Below are positions 27,042 to 36,053 of a stretch of DNA of 64,000 bases, piece after piece. This DNA comes from JANOAR01 sp031411235 (lineage in GTDB: Bacteria > Verrucomicrobiota > Verrucomicrobiia > Verrucomicrobiales > Verrucomicrobiaceae): NCBI GenBank assembly GCA_031411235.1, contig JANOAR010000151.1, positions 5,011-69,010 of the forward strand, read 5' to 3'. Below the pieces are notes generated by a model that worked only from the letters and a program-made list of their open reading frames with translations, made no database searches and was not told the DNA's origin. How positions within the stretch are numbered: the first letter of the stretch is position 1; each line of letters starts with the position of its first letter. The position numbers and the translations under genes are program-made.

Positions 27042-28097
27042 ATGAATCTCCTCCCCCGCCGCCGCTTCCTCGCCGGACTTCCCACGTTGGGCATCCTCGC
27101 CAAGTCCTACGCGAGTCCTCACACGGAGCCGTTGCAGCACATCGTCTTTGGCTCCTGCCTCGACACGCACGAGCACCCGATGCTCGACCGTGCGCTGACA
27201 CTGCCGCGCGATCTGTTCATCTTCATGGGCGACAACATTTACGCCGACAAGGGCGGCCTACCGATGATGCAGGACAAGTATGCGAAGCTGAAGCAGAGCC
27301 GCTTTTTTCAAGGCCTGCTCAGCAAGGGCAACATCGTCGCCACCTGGGATGATCACGACTTTGGCGAGAACGATGGCGGTGTGTTTAACCCGATAAAGAA
27401 AGAGGCGCAGAAGGAGTTCCATGACTGGCTGGATGAGCCCGCCGACTCGCCACGCCGCAAGCAAGAGGGCGTTTATCATGCGCAGGTATTTGGCCCAGAA
27501 GGCAAGCGCGTGCAGGTCATCCTGCTCGACACTCGCTACTTCCGCAGCCCACTCAAAAAAGTGCCCAAAGAACAAGCCATGCTCGGTGGAGCCAGCATCG
27601 CCACCGATGACACCAGCACCACCATGCTGGGTACAACGCAGTGGCAGTGGTTAGAAAACACACTCCAGCAGCCCGCCGAACTGCGCCTCATCATCAGCAG
27701 CGTTCAGTTTGCCGCTGAGCTGCATGGCGGCGAATGCTGGGCCAATATGCCGCACGAGCAGCAGCGTATGTTGGACACGCTGAAACGCAGCAAGGCCACA
27801 GGTGTCCTCTTCCTCAGCGGCGACCGCCATTGGTGCGAGTTCTCGAAGATCAGTAGCCCCAGCGGCTATCCCCTCCATGACTTCACTTCCAGCTCCATGA
27901 CGCAGAAGCATCCGCGTGGTGCGCCGACGCCCAACAAAAACCGCGCTCTAGCTAAAACCTACCATCTGCCCAGCGTCGGCCACATGCAGATCGAGTGGAG
28001 CAACGGTGATGCGAAGCTCACCGTGCAAGTCATTGATGTGGATGGACAAACACAGATCGAGCACAGCCTCAAACTCAGCGAGTTGCAGCGTCGATGA
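27042..28097 (+). CDS. PhoD-type alkaline phosphatase (Tat-exported)
   Basis: 351 residues. The N-terminus RRRFLAGLPTLGIL is a Tat-type signal. The metallophosphoesterase motifs are clear: MGDNIYADKG (about residue 64), TWDDHDFGEND (about residue 102) and LSGDRHWCEF (about residue 263). PhoD enzymes are Fe3+/Ca2+ phosphomono- and diesterases of the periplasm or cell surface. The very short gap to the ceramidase-LamG gene suggests an operon that processes a phospho- or acyl-modified substrate outside the cell; that link is inference. Confidence 0.85.
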   Translation: MNLLPRRRFLAGLPTLGILAKSYASPHTEPLQHIVFGSCLDTHEHPMLDRALTLPRDLFIFMGDNIYADKGGLPMMQDKYAKLKQSRFFQGLLSKGNIVATWDDHDFGENDGGVFNPIKKEAQKEFHDWLDEPADSPRRKQEGVYHAQVFGPEGKRVQVILLDTRYFRSPLKKVPKEQAMLGGASIATDDTSTTMLGTTQWQWLENTLQQPAELRLIISSVQFAAELHGGECWANMPHEQQRMLDTLKRSKATGVLFLSGDRHWCEFSKISSPSGYPLHDFTSSSMTQKHPRGAPTPNKNRALAKTYHLPSVGHMQIEWSNGDAKLTVQVIDVDGQTQIEHSLKLSELQRR

Positions 28098-28164
28098 CAA
28101 GACAGATGCCACGAGCCGTTGCCTGCATCCGTTTTATTCGGCCTGTTGTTGGTTTTGGTCTTCA

Positions 28165-28653
28165 TTAGTGCTGTTGAAATTGAGGGGACGATTCAATCAG
28201 CCGCGCAATCTCATCATGCCCGAATCGGCGTGAAATCGTCAAGACCGATGTGCCGTCGTCCCTGGTGGTACTGGCACCGTAAGCGAGTAGAGCTTTGGCG
28301 GCATCTGTCGCCCCTTCTCGTGCAGCGTAGCAAAGCGGCGAGCTTCCTTCCGAGTCGGAAACGTTGACCCTCGCTCCTGCCTTCACGAGCAAATGAATGA
28401 TGTCTGGGTGATTTTTCAATGAGGCACCTTCAATGGGGTAGGAAAACTCGAATGTCGGATTGCAGTTGTAGTCGCTTAATCCGTTGGGATCCGCTCCCAG
28501 GGCAAGTAGCAAACGAACCCGGCCAACGTCACCTCTCCAGCACGCTGCGTGCAACGCCTCATAGCGCTCGGCCCGTAATAGGGGCGTCGAAAGCAGTGCG
28601 AGCACCAATCCGATAGTGCAGCAGCTAAAGATGATGATGCACTTCTTGGTCAT
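28165..28653 (-). CDS. ankyrin-repeat protein with N-terminal signal/anchor
   Basis: 162 residues. Residues 1-28 are a signal peptide or single helix (IIIFSCCTIGLVLALLSTPLL). Four ankyrin units follow, with the usual G-D/A-D-P-N turns (LLLALGADPNGL, LLVKAGARVNVSD, ALLAYGASTTRDDG). The protein is probably periplasmic and binds another protein. It stands alone, convergent with the PhoD-like gene. Confidence 0.75.
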   Translation of the reverse strand: MTKKCIIIFSCCTIGLVLALLSTPLLRAERYEALHAACWRGDVGRVRLLLALGADPNGLSDYNCNPTFEFSYPIEGASLKNHPDIIHLLVKAGARVNVSDSEGSSPLCYAAREGATDAAKALLAYGASTTRDDGTSVLTISRRFGHDEIARLIESSPQFQQH

Positions 28654-29088
28654 ACTGATGGACTACGATTCTTGGGCGAACAGTTTGTGTTCTAGCGGAT
28701 TTGCTTGGAACAGCAACAATGTTGTTTGTGTTCCACGGTATATGCAGTGAAAGCCAACAGTCTGAGGGTGTGCAGCGCTTCGTCACGCAGGCACTTCCGA
28801 GTGAACGGCTATAGCCTGGACTCCAACGTGGCCAAACAAAACGCATCGAATGCAGAGGTTGGAGTTCAGGCTTTAGCCGCTTCTGGGGCGCAGCGCTTCG
28901 TCACGCGAATGGCCGGGGGGGACAGTTTGGCAGCCTGTTTCACGTTGGGGGGCGGTGGCTTGGGGCGTGGGGCGTATTCCCGTGCACCCGGAGTCCAGTA
29001 GCGCAGACGTCCAGTCCCTCGATCAAAAAGCGAAAGAGGTTAGGACTCGATTTGATTTCTTGGGCAGCGGTGATAGTTGCGCCTTCAC
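28654..29088. other. intergenic spacer with paired repeats
   Basis: No convincing gene. It holds the unit GCAGCGCTTCGTCACGC twice (28773 and 28891 regions) and one inverted pair of a dispersed repeat (28804-28828 and 28858-28881). The G-rich stretch after 28910 shows nothing recognisable. It presumably contains the promoter of the downstream SGNH gene, which I could not place. Confidence 0.5.
28804..28881. repeat. inverted pair of a dispersed intergenic repeat
   Basis: The left arm starts CGGCTATAGCCTGGACTCC and the right arm is its reverse complement with a few changes (TTGGAGTTCAGGCTTTAGCC). They could form a stem of about 22 bp around a 29-base loop. A third copy (CGGCTAAAGCCTCGTACTCC) lies at the window end, 63977-64000. 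Confidence 0.6.
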
Positions 29089-30267
29089 ATGATTTTCCCT
29101 GACCGTCTTCGCACCAAAGCCATTGCCCAGCTTTGTTGTGTTGTGATTGCGGCTCTCGCGTTTCCGGCTTTTTTGTGCCGCAGCAGTGTGTTGGAAAGTG
29201 CGCTGCGACTGCGGGCGGTGAAGCCCAAGCGGGTGCTCCTGGCCAGTGGTGGCGTGAATGATGCGGAGAGTGGGCGGGCGCTGTTGCGCAAAGAACAGCC
29301 TGACTGGGTGCTCGTCGGCAATTCGATGCTGAACTCGCGCATCGAGACGGACTACCTGAAAAAACTCAGTGGGCACACGCCCTTTAAACTCACGGCCAGC
29401 GGCACCAAGTCGGCGATGTGGTTTCTGTTTCTGAAGCTCGTCGTCATCGAGTCGGGCGTGAAGCCCAAGTGCGTCACCGTCTTCTTTCGTGATCGTGACC
29501 TGACATGGCCGGAGAACCGAATGGATCGCAATGAGGAGATGATCGTCCGCATGGAGGGCCGCGCCCAACCCGAGTGGAAAGTCGTGATGGGCCGATACGA
29601 TGCGGCGGCGAACATGAGTTTCGCTGGAGTGGTGAAGAATGTCGGCGCTGGACTTGGTGAGCTGCTGCCGGGAGAAAAGCTGCGCAACTGGGGGCGCGGG
29701 AAGATGCAAAAGACAGCCTTCAACCTGACCAGCGTGGGCAACTCGATGCCCGATGAGGATAGGCGCGAGGAGCTGAATGACAGGCTCTCGCTGGATCATC
29801 AGCGCCAAGACTTAGCGAGCAAAAAAGCGGGTAATGAAGAGAATGAAGCAGAGGATGCGCTACCTGGAGAGTCCAATGGTATTGAACCCATTGAGTTTGA
29901 TCCGTCGCCTACGGAATCATTTTTGCCGCACATGGTGGCCTTGGCTCAACAGCATGGATTTAAACTGCATTTCCACCGCGTGAAACGCCGCCCCGATCCC
30001 CCTGTCTCTACCCCGGCGGAGTTGGCATTGCCTGCTTACATCAAGGCGCTGCAAGCCTATGTGGAGAGCCAGGGCTGCCTGTTCTCCGACGAATCGCAAG
30101 ACGAAGCGATCACTTATGACATGTATGTCGATGGCGATCACATCAATCGTGATCCCAAGTATCAGCAGCCCTACATGGACACCTTTTGGCGTCATGTGCA
30201 GTCATTGGTTGATACGGTCATCCTACCCGCCAAGTCAGCGCCTACACCCAGTGCCTCGCCTCGATGA
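29089..30267 (+). CDS. SGNH-fold partner (AlgJ/AlgX/DltD-like) of an MBOAT acyltransferase
   Basis: 392 residues from the ATG at 29089 (a TTG at 29077 is less likely). One N-terminal helix (about 9-30) is a signal anchor. LVGNSMLNSRI (about 75-85) is an SGNH block I with Ser, and YVDGDHIN near the C-terminus supplies the Asp-x-x-His pair. A low-complexity acidic linker sits around residues 230-270. Its stop overlaps the start of the AlgI-like gene as ATGA, so the two are translationally coupled. In alginate, cellulose and teichoic-acid systems such a protein transfers the acyl group delivered by the MBOAT to a polymer in the periplasm. Confidence 0.72.
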   Translation: MIFPDRLRTKAIAQLCCVVIAALAFPAFLCRSSVLESALRLRAVKPKRVLLASGGVNDAESGRALLRKEQPDWVLVGNSMLNSRIETDYLKKLSGHTPFKLTASGTKSAMWFLFLKLVVIESGVKPKCVTVFFRDRDLTWPENRMDRNEEMIVRMEGRAQPEWKVVMGRYDAAANMSFAGVVKNVGAGLGELLPGEKLRNWGRGKMQKTAFNLTSVGNSMPDEDRREELNDRLSLDHQRQDLASKKAGNEENEAEDALPGESNGIEPIEFDPSPTESFLPHMVALAQQHGFKLHFHRVKRRPDPPVSTPAELALPAYIKALQAYVESQGCLFSDESQDEAITYDMYVDGDHINRDPKYQQPYMDTFWRHVQSLVDTVILPAKSAPTPSASPR

Positions 30268-31700
30268 TTTTTCAAAGTATTGAGTATCTCCTCTTTTTCG
30301 GTGCGCTCCTGAGTTGCTACTTCTGGCTGCCCGTGCGTGGTCAGAATCTGCTGCTGGTGGGGGCGAGTTATCTCTTCTATGGCTGGGTACATCCGTGGTA
30401 TTTGATCTTGATCGGTGTCACGACATTGTTCGACTGGGGCTGCGCCATCGGCATGGATGCGAGCGCCACCGCAGGCCGACGCAAGACGTTTTTATGGGTC
30501 AGCTTGGGAGTCAATTTCGCCATCCTTTGCGCCTTCAAATACTTTGGTTTTTTCATGGAAAACGTCACGGCGGTGCTCACAGCGATCGGCTTGATGCCAT
30601 CGCCGTGGGTGCTGAAAATCGCGCTGCCTGCGGGCATCTCGTTCTTCACGTTCCAGAGCGCTTCTTATGCCATTGATGTCTATCGTCGGCAGTTGCCGGC
30701 GTGCCGCTCGCTGCTGGAGTATGCGACGTTTGCCTCGTTCTTTCCGCAGTTGGTCGCTGGCCCCATCGAGCGTGCGGGGCACATGCTGCCGCAGTTTCGT
30801 GCATTGAGACGGCCTTCGCTGCCGACGCTGCGCTCGGGCTTTCTCTTGGTGCTGTGGGGCTTGTTTCAAAAGCTGGTCATCGCGGATAGCACGGCTTTGC
30901 TAGCAAACAAAGTGTTCGCCATCGGCGATGCTTCATTTCCGATTCTCTGGGGTGGGGTGCTGGCCTTTGGGGTGCAGATTTATGCGGACTTCAGCGGCTA
31001 CACGGCGATAGCGCGTGGCTCGGCTCGGCTGATCGGTATTGAGCTGTGCCCGAACTTCAATCATCCCTACATCTCGCAGTCGCCAGGGGAGTTCTGGCAC
31101 CGCTGGCACATGAGCCTGGGCAAGTGGTTTCGCGACTACGTTTACATCCCGCTCGGTGGCTCACGCACCACACCAGGGCTGGTGGCTCGCAATGTTATCT
31201 TCACGTTTTTCCTCTCTGGCCTATGGCACGGCGCAGGCTGGAATTTCATCTTGTGGGGGCTGTTCCACGGCCTGCTTTTGACGGTGTGGCCCTACCTCGT
31301 ACGGGTTGCTCCGTTGCTAGGCAAGGCCACTGGTGGTTATGCTGGCGTGGTCTTCCGCGTGGTGCTCACCTTCACCCTCATGCACATCGGACGGGTCTTG
31401 TTCCGCGAGCATAGCTTGGCCATGATCTGGCATGACCTCACGCTGAATCCGCTGGTGGCATCGGCGGCGGACTGGCGCATCGGTTGCAGCATCGCGGTGG
31501 AGGCCGTCATGTATGGGCTGCCGCTGACGCTGCTGTTCCCCTTGGTCGAGCATCTCGGCTGGCTGCCCAGCGCCGATGATCCCAAGATGGAGACATGGCG
31601 CTGGACGGGCCTTCAAGCAGCGGCGGCGGCGCTCATCATGCTAGGCCTCGTGACGCTGCGCTCGACGCAAGGCAGTGACTTCATCTACTTCCAGTTTTAG
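30264..31700 (+). CDS. MBOAT-family O-acyltransferase (AlgI/PatA-like)
   Basis: 478 residues with about ten to twelve transmembrane helices. The conserved MBOAT region is present: SYAIDVYRRQ, PQLVAGPIERA, YADFSGYTAIARG, and FWHRWHMSLGKWFRDYVYIPLGG. The invariant catalytic His is in SGLWHGAGWNFILWG (about residue 320). It takes acyl groups from cytoplasmic acyl donors and passes them across the inner membrane for modification of an exported polysaccharide. It is coupled by a 4-base overlap to its SGNH partner. No alginate or cellulose synthesis genes are nearby. The nearest polymer locus is the Pel-like one about 7 kb upstream, and a link to it is speculative. Confidence 0.92.
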   Translation: MIFQSIEYLLFFGALLSCYFWLPVRGQNLLLVGASYLFYGWVHPWYLILIGVTTLFDWGCAIGMDASATAGRRKTFLWVSLGVNFAILCAFKYFGFFMENVTAVLTAIGLMPSPWVLKIALPAGISFFTFQSASYAIDVYRRQLPACRSLLEYATFASFFPQLVAGPIERAGHMLPQFRALRRPSLPTLRSGFLLVLWGLFQKLVIADSTALLANKVFAIGDASFPILWGGVLAFGVQIYADFSGYTAIARGSARLIGIELCPNFNHPYISQSPGEFWHRWHMSLGKWFRDYVYIPLGGSRTTPGLVARNVIFTFFLSGLWHGAGWNFILWGLFHGLLLTVWPYLVRVAPLLGKATGGYAGVVFRVVLTFTLMHIGRVLFREHSLAMIWHDLTLNPLVASAADWRIGCSIAVEAVMYGLPLTLLFPLVEHLGWLPSADDPKMETWRWTGLQAAAAALIMLGLVTLRSTQGSDFIYFQF

Positions 31701-31712
31701 CTTGAACGCCGC

Positions 31713-32984
31713 TCACACAAGGCCTGGCAAACTCGTGCCCGTGCTCGATCCGAACTCCTCGGCTTCAATGCCCATGCGGTGGAGCATCTGCACGAACAGG
31801 TTGCTCATGGGCTGATTGTTCTTGGCGTCAAAAGCGAGATGCTGGCCGTGCTTAAAGCCGCCACCCGCCATGAGCAGCGGCAGGTTGTGCCAGTCGTGAC
31901 TGTTGGCGTTGCCGAGGTTGCTGCCGAAAACGATCATGGTGTTGTCGAGCAGTGTGCCGCCGCCTTCCTTCTTGGACTTCAACGCAGTGAGTAGATCACG
32001 GTAGGCTTTAAACTCCTCGCTCTCGATGCGCTGGAGCTGGTCGAGCTTGGTCGGATCTTGGCCGTGATGGGAAAGGTTGTGATGGTCAATGGTCACGCCT
32101 GGCACCGGGATCACGCTGCCGCCGCCCTGGACGAGGATGGTGATGGCGCGCGTGCTGTCGGTCTGCACCGCGAGCGGCACCAGATCATAGAGCAGGCGCA
32201 TCCGCGCGATGAGATCAGCCTCGTTGTCCACGTCCTGCGGCGGCTGGGCATCGACCTTCGGCTTAGGCTTGGTCACCCAGGCCTCGGCCTTGTGCATGCG
32301 CTGTTCCATCTCGCGCACGGAAGTAAAGTATTCGTCCAGCTTCTCCTTGTCCGCCGCACCGACGCGACGCTCGAAGCGCTTCGCTTCCTCCATCACGGTG
32401 TCCATGATGCTCTCGCCTTCCTTGAGCTTCTGCATCTGTGCCTGGATCTCCCAGTCCTTGCCATCGAGGAAGAGTTTCGCGAACACCTGCGAAGGCTTCG
32501 AGTAAGCAGGCACCATGACGCCGCTGCGCGTGTAGCTCTGGCTCGACTGGCCGTTGGTGCTGAGCGCGAGCGAGGGAAAGCGTGTTTCATAGCCGATCTT
32601 CTCCGCCACGTATTGATCAATGGAGACCGTGTTGCGGAAGCCGCCCAGACCAGGGCCTCGCGCCGAGGTCAGCCACGTCATCTGCGATGAATGACCATCC
32701 AGTCCATTCTGATCGGGATGCGAGACACCGGAGAAGATCGTGAAGTCATTCCGGTGCTCCTTGAGCAGATCCAAGTAAGGCGTTGGCGTGTAGGCCTTGC
32801 CCGTCTCTTTGGGGAACAAGCTCGGCCCATAGATGCCCAGCGATGCACACGCGAAGACTATGCGCTTCGGTGGCTGCGCGCCTGCGGCACGCAGTGAGCG
32901 CGGCAGCATGGCGTCAAGGAATGGCAGCGCGAGGGAGACGCTGGTGCCACGGATGAAACTGCGACGTGAAAGGGGATTGCTCAT
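31713..32984 (-). CDS. DUF1552 secreted protein
   Basis: 423 residues. A Tat signal starts SRRSFIRGTSVSLALPFLDAM. The DUF1552 body includes FACASLGIYGPSLFP, FSGVSHPDQNGLDGH, and the C-terminal GSNLGNANSHDWHNLP and AGGGFKHGQHL segments, similar in layout to DUF1501. It is 41 bases downstream of the DUF1592 cytochrome gene. The DUF1592-DUF1552 pair is a recurrent operon in Planctomycetes and Verrucomicrobia. The biochemical role is unproven; polysaccharide or organic-matter oxidation outside the cytoplasm has been proposed. Confidence 0.9.
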   Translation of the reverse strand: MSNPLSRRSFIRGTSVSLALPFLDAMLPRSLRAAGAQPPKRIVFACASLGIYGPSLFPKETGKAYTPTPYLDLLKEHRNDFTIFSGVSHPDQNGLDGHSSQMTWLTSARGPGLGGFRNTVSIDQYVAEKIGYETRFPSLALSTNGQSSQSYTRSGVMVPAYSKPSQVFAKLFLDGKDWEIQAQMQKLKEGESIMDTVMEEAKRFERRVGAADKEKLDEYFTSVREMEQRMHKAEAWVTKPKPKVDAQPPQDVDNEADLIARMRLLYDLVPLAVQTDSTRAITILVQGGGSVIPVPGVTIDHHNLSHHGQDPTKLDQLQRIESEEFKAYRDLLTALKSKKEGGGTLLDNTMIVFGSNLGNANSHDWHNLPLLMAGGGFKHGQHLAFDAKNNQPMSNLFVQMLHRMGIEAEEFGSSTGTSLPGLV

Positions 32985-33025
32985 GATGATCTGGTGGTTC
33001 CAACGTTTGATCTCTGAAGGTCTAG

Positions 33026-35467
33026 CTACTTGCTCAAGAAAACCGGCGACGCCACAACGGCATGAACGAGCGACCTTAGCCCGCCACCATCGGCTTTGGT
33101 TTGCTTCACGACGGTCTCAATCGCTGCACGGTCGGCAAACTGAATGCCTGCGCCGGTACCGTAGATCATGAGCTTGGAAGCGAGCGCGTTGAGCACTTGA
33201 TCCTGCTGCGAAATCAGCAGCTTTTTGAAGTCCTTGATGCCGGTGAACGTGCGGCCATCGGGCAGTTCACCGCTGGCATCGACGGGCAGGCCTTCTTTGT
33301 ATTGCCAGACGTTTTGGCCGTTGAGCTTGCGCTTCGTGTTCGTGCCTTTGTCCTGGGAGCGGTAGGTTTCACGCCAGCCGCCGATGACATCAAAGCTCTC
33401 CAACGCAAAGCCGGGCGGGTCGATGTTCTGGTGGCAGCCCGCGCAGGACTCAGAATCGCGATGCTTCGCGAGCTGCTCGCGGATGGTCGTGGTGCCGCGC
33501 GTGTCGGGCTCAATGGAGCCCACACTTGGCGGTGGCGGCGCAGGCGGCTGATTGAGCAGGCGTTTGAGCACCCAGGCACCGCGCAACACGGGCGAAGTCA
33601 CCGTGCCATTCGCCGTGACCTTCAAAACACTGGCCTGCGTGAGCACACCACCGCGTGGACTGTCCGGTGTGAGCGCTACGCGGCGAAACTGCTCGTTCGA
33701 CACGCCTTCGATTTCGTAGTGCTCAGCGAGGCGGCGGTTCAGCATGGCGAAGTCGGAGTCGATGAAGCTGCTCACGGGCAGATTTTTGCTCAGCACTTCG
33801 TTAAAAAACGCCTCCGTCTCCGACACCATCGAGATCTGCAACAGCATGTCGAACTCGGGATACAAACGCTTGTCCGGCGAGGTCGCGTCGATGCCGCGCA
33901 TGTCGAGCCATTGGCCGACGAAGTTCTTGGTGAAGGCTTTGGCTTTGTCGCTCTTCAGCAGGCGTTCGACCTGGGCTCGCAGCGTCGCGGGTTGCGTGAG
34001 TTTCTTCGCGGTGGCTAGCTGGATGAGTTCTGCATCCGGCATCGTGCTCCAGAGAAAATAGGCAAGACGCGATGCCAGCGCGAAGTCATCAAGCTTGCCG
34101 GGACGCTCTTCAAACAAGAGGAACTGCGGTGCGGTCATGAGCGCACGCAAGCCCACGCGCATGGCGTTCTCGAAGGTCTGCCCAGCATCCAGCGAGTCCG
34201 TGGCGAGCTTCACGAAACGATCCGTCTCACCCGGTTCCAGGGGGCGGCGAAAGGCGCGAGTGGCGAACTGCGTGAGCCCGGTGCTGAGCGCGGCCTTGGC
34301 ATCCGTGGGTGCGAACTCAAAGCCGATGGACTTGCCATTGCGATCCTTACGTTTGAAAGGCGGTAGCGTGCTGAGTGGCACATCGCCCATGGCGAGCTTC
34401 AGGCTCGGCGGTGGCCAGGTGGTAATGAGTGGGCCTTCGACTTCGACCCATTGCATCGCGATGCCAGTGCCAGTGAAGTCTTTGGCACCGATGCCGTGGA
34501 CATTTTTGCCGCTCTTATCATGCCCGATTCCCTCGGCATTGATGACGATGTGTTCATTGGTTAGGTTCGCCGTGAACTCAAACTCGCGTGGCTGGTCGGG
34601 GGGCAAATCGCAGTACGCGAGCAATTGCTTCTCGCGGTAGTTGTTGCTGTAAATCATGAGCGCCACGGGCTGTCCCTGTGACTGCACCGCATAGCCGGAG
34701 AGCTTGATTTTATAAGTGCCTGGGCTTGGCAGACGACACTGTTTTAGGCCCACGAGGTAGTCGGCGGTGGTGAACATGATCACCGCGTCAGGCAGTTCCC
34801 GGAACATGACGCGATGCGCGGAATTGGGGTTGTTCTTGTCGGTGATGGTGCCAGCGGGCGTGTCGAGGTTTTTGCGGATGCCCTCCTCGTCCTTATAGCT
34901 GAAGCGTTTCTTCATCGGCTCCGGTTTCTGCGTTAAAACAATGGCGGCATCGAGTGCGGCGTCAGCGGCCTCCAGATACTTTTCAATCTGAAGCTGCGAG
35001 AAGCGCAAGCCCTCCGCCACCGTGTCGAAGCCGTGCATGATCGAATCCTCCGGCAGGATGTGCTTTAGCGGCACATCAATGCCTAGCAAATCATGAACCG
35101 TATTCTCATACTCCGTGCGGTTCAGCCGACGCAGCACCGTGCGACCTGCGGTTGCCTGCTGTTGCTGGTTAAACTCATGCAGTGGCTTTTGCAGAGAGGC
35201 GAGGAATGCACCTTGCGCCTTAGTTTCGGGCCGCTCCTTCTTTGCGGGCGGCATCTCGCCTTTGGTCACGCGATCATAAATTTTTTCCCAGGCGTCGAGG
35301 TTCTTTCGCTCCTCGGGCTTCCAGTGCAGTGCGCTGAGATCCAGGCCACCTTTTTTCACTTCGCCGTCATGGCATTCGGCGCAGTGCTTGTCGAAGAAGG
35401 GTTTTAACACCGTGTCGGGTGCGCCACTCGCGAGGTTGGTGAGGATGAGGAAAACAAGTGAACGCAT
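33026..35467 (-). CDS. DUF1592/1588/1587/1585 cytochrome-like protein
   Basis: 813 residues from the ATG at 35467 (signal MRSLVFLILTNLASGA). The N-terminal heme motif CAECH is at about residues 29-33 (PSCyt1-like). The DUF1587 region follows (LRRLNRTEYENTVHDLLGI), then a beta-sandwich carbohydrate-binding-like insert. DUF1595/DUF1592 (FATRAFRRPLEPGE) and DUF1588 (RGGVLTQASVLKVTANG) come next. A second heme motif CAGCH sits in SCAGCHQNIDPPGFALE. DUF1585 ends the chain. It is a predicted periplasmic multi-domain di-heme protein acting with the downstream DUF1552 gene. Confidence 0.93.
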   Translation of the reverse strand: MRSLVFLILTNLASGAPDTVLKPFFDKHCAECHDGEVKKGGLDLSALHWKPEERKNLDAWEKIYDRVTKGEMPPAKKERPETKAQGAFLASLQKPLHEFNQQQQATAGRTVLRRLNRTEYENTVHDLLGIDVPLKHILPEDSIMHGFDTVAEGLRFSQLQIEKYLEAADAALDAAIVLTQKPEPMKKRFSYKDEEGIRKNLDTPAGTITDKNNPNSAHRVMFRELPDAVIMFTTADYLVGLKQCRLPSPGTYKIKLSGYAVQSQGQPVALMIYSNNYREKQLLAYCDLPPDQPREFEFTANLTNEHIVINAEGIGHDKSGKNVHGIGAKDFTGTGIAMQWVEVEGPLITTWPPPSLKLAMGDVPLSTLPPFKRKDRNGKSIGFEFAPTDAKAALSTGLTQFATRAFRRPLEPGETDRFVKLATDSLDAGQTFENAMRVGLRALMTAPQFLLFEERPGKLDDFALASRLAYFLWSTMPDAELIQLATAKKLTQPATLRAQVERLLKSDKAKAFTKNFVGQWLDMRGIDATSPDKRLYPEFDMLLQISMVSETEAFFNEVLSKNLPVSSFIDSDFAMLNRRLAEHYEIEGVSNEQFRRVALTPDSPRGGVLTQASVLKVTANGTVTSPVLRGAWVLKRLLNQPPAPPPPSVGSIEPDTRGTTTIREQLAKHRDSESCAGCHQNIDPPGFALESFDVIGGWRETYRSQDKGTNTKRKLNGQNVWQYKEGLPVDASGELPDGRTFTGIKDFKKLLISQQDQVLNALASKLMIYGTGAGIQFADRAAIETVVKQTKADGGGLRSLVHAVVASPVFLSK

Positions 35468-35641
35468 GGGGATCGAAACGTAGCGAAGTGGCACCTTAAG
35501 TCAGTGCGATTCGTGTCGGGCGGATCATTTCGGAAAACTCTGGCAATTCAACCCTCAGTGCGTGGAAAAACTAGCGGCGAGTGTTCTCGGGCGAGGGGAT
35601 GTTCGAGCCAGCAAGCTGGCTAGTGGTAGCGGTGGCAAGCG
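35468..35641. other. intergenic region left of the mobile element
   Basis: Contains REP-like hairpin copy 2 (35595-35620; GCCAGC-AA-GCTGGC) and the left copy of the target duplication GGCAAGCG at 35634-35641. No gene is visible. Confidence 0.6.
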
Positions 35642-36053
35642 CTGAGCCTTACCCACATCTCAGAAGATACAGCTTGTACAATGGTTGCAGTGGGTATCTT
35701 CAGAGGGGTGTCTTCATTATCTCCAGCAGCGCCTCCAACGTATCCGAACACCTTCCACACCGATGCGCAGCAAGCCTTGGAGGAATTTGGAAGTATTGAA
35801 CTTGGCGACTTGCGTAGCAACCGGCGCTTGGTTCAAGTCTTCGGCTTGATGCTCAACTCTCCTGGCAAATCCATCCCGCAATGCACGCACAGCGTGGCTG
35901 AGGCCAAGGCCGCCCGGCTAGGCGGCCATCTAGGACGCAAAGGCGACGGCCACCCCGATGATCAAGTCCTCTGGCAAGGCCTACACAAACTCGAAGCCAT
36001 CACCGAAGCATGGAGGAGGTTCAAACCTCAAAATATTTGTGGGTAATGCTCAG
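35642..36053 (+). mobile_element. 412-bp non-autonomous Tn5/IS50-like (IS4-type) element with target duplication
   Basis: The ends are 19-bp imperfect inverted repeats: CTGAGCCTTACCCACATCT at 35642-35660 and, inverted, CTGAGCATTACCCACAAAT at 36035-36053. The 8 bases GGCAAGCG flank both sides (35634-35641 and 36054-36061), a clean target-site duplication. The ends align with Tn5-type outside ends. Inside is a deletion derivative of the transposase gene. This is a MITE-like internally deleted copy that would need a full-length element elsewhere in the genome to move. Confidence 0.82.
35681..36046 (+). pseudogene. internally deleted Tn5-like transposase (N- and C-termini fused)
   Basis: The frame encodes 121 residues, against about 470 for a complete enzyme. 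Residues about 32-72 (EEFGSIELGDLRSNRRLVQV and following) match the N-terminal Tn5 transposase DNA-binding domain. Then the chain jumps directly to the C-terminal tail (GGHLGRKGDGHPDDQVLWQG, LEAITEAW). The catalytic DDE core is absent, so it cannot transpose. The frame itself is intact across the junction, so a short DNA-binding protein could still be made and might act as an inhibitor, as the Tn5 Inh protein does; that is speculation. Confidence 0.75.

Noticed and set aside
33101..34018. 305-codon plus-strand open frame
   Set aside because: Antisense to the DUF1592 gene, whose heme motifs and domains are unmistakable.
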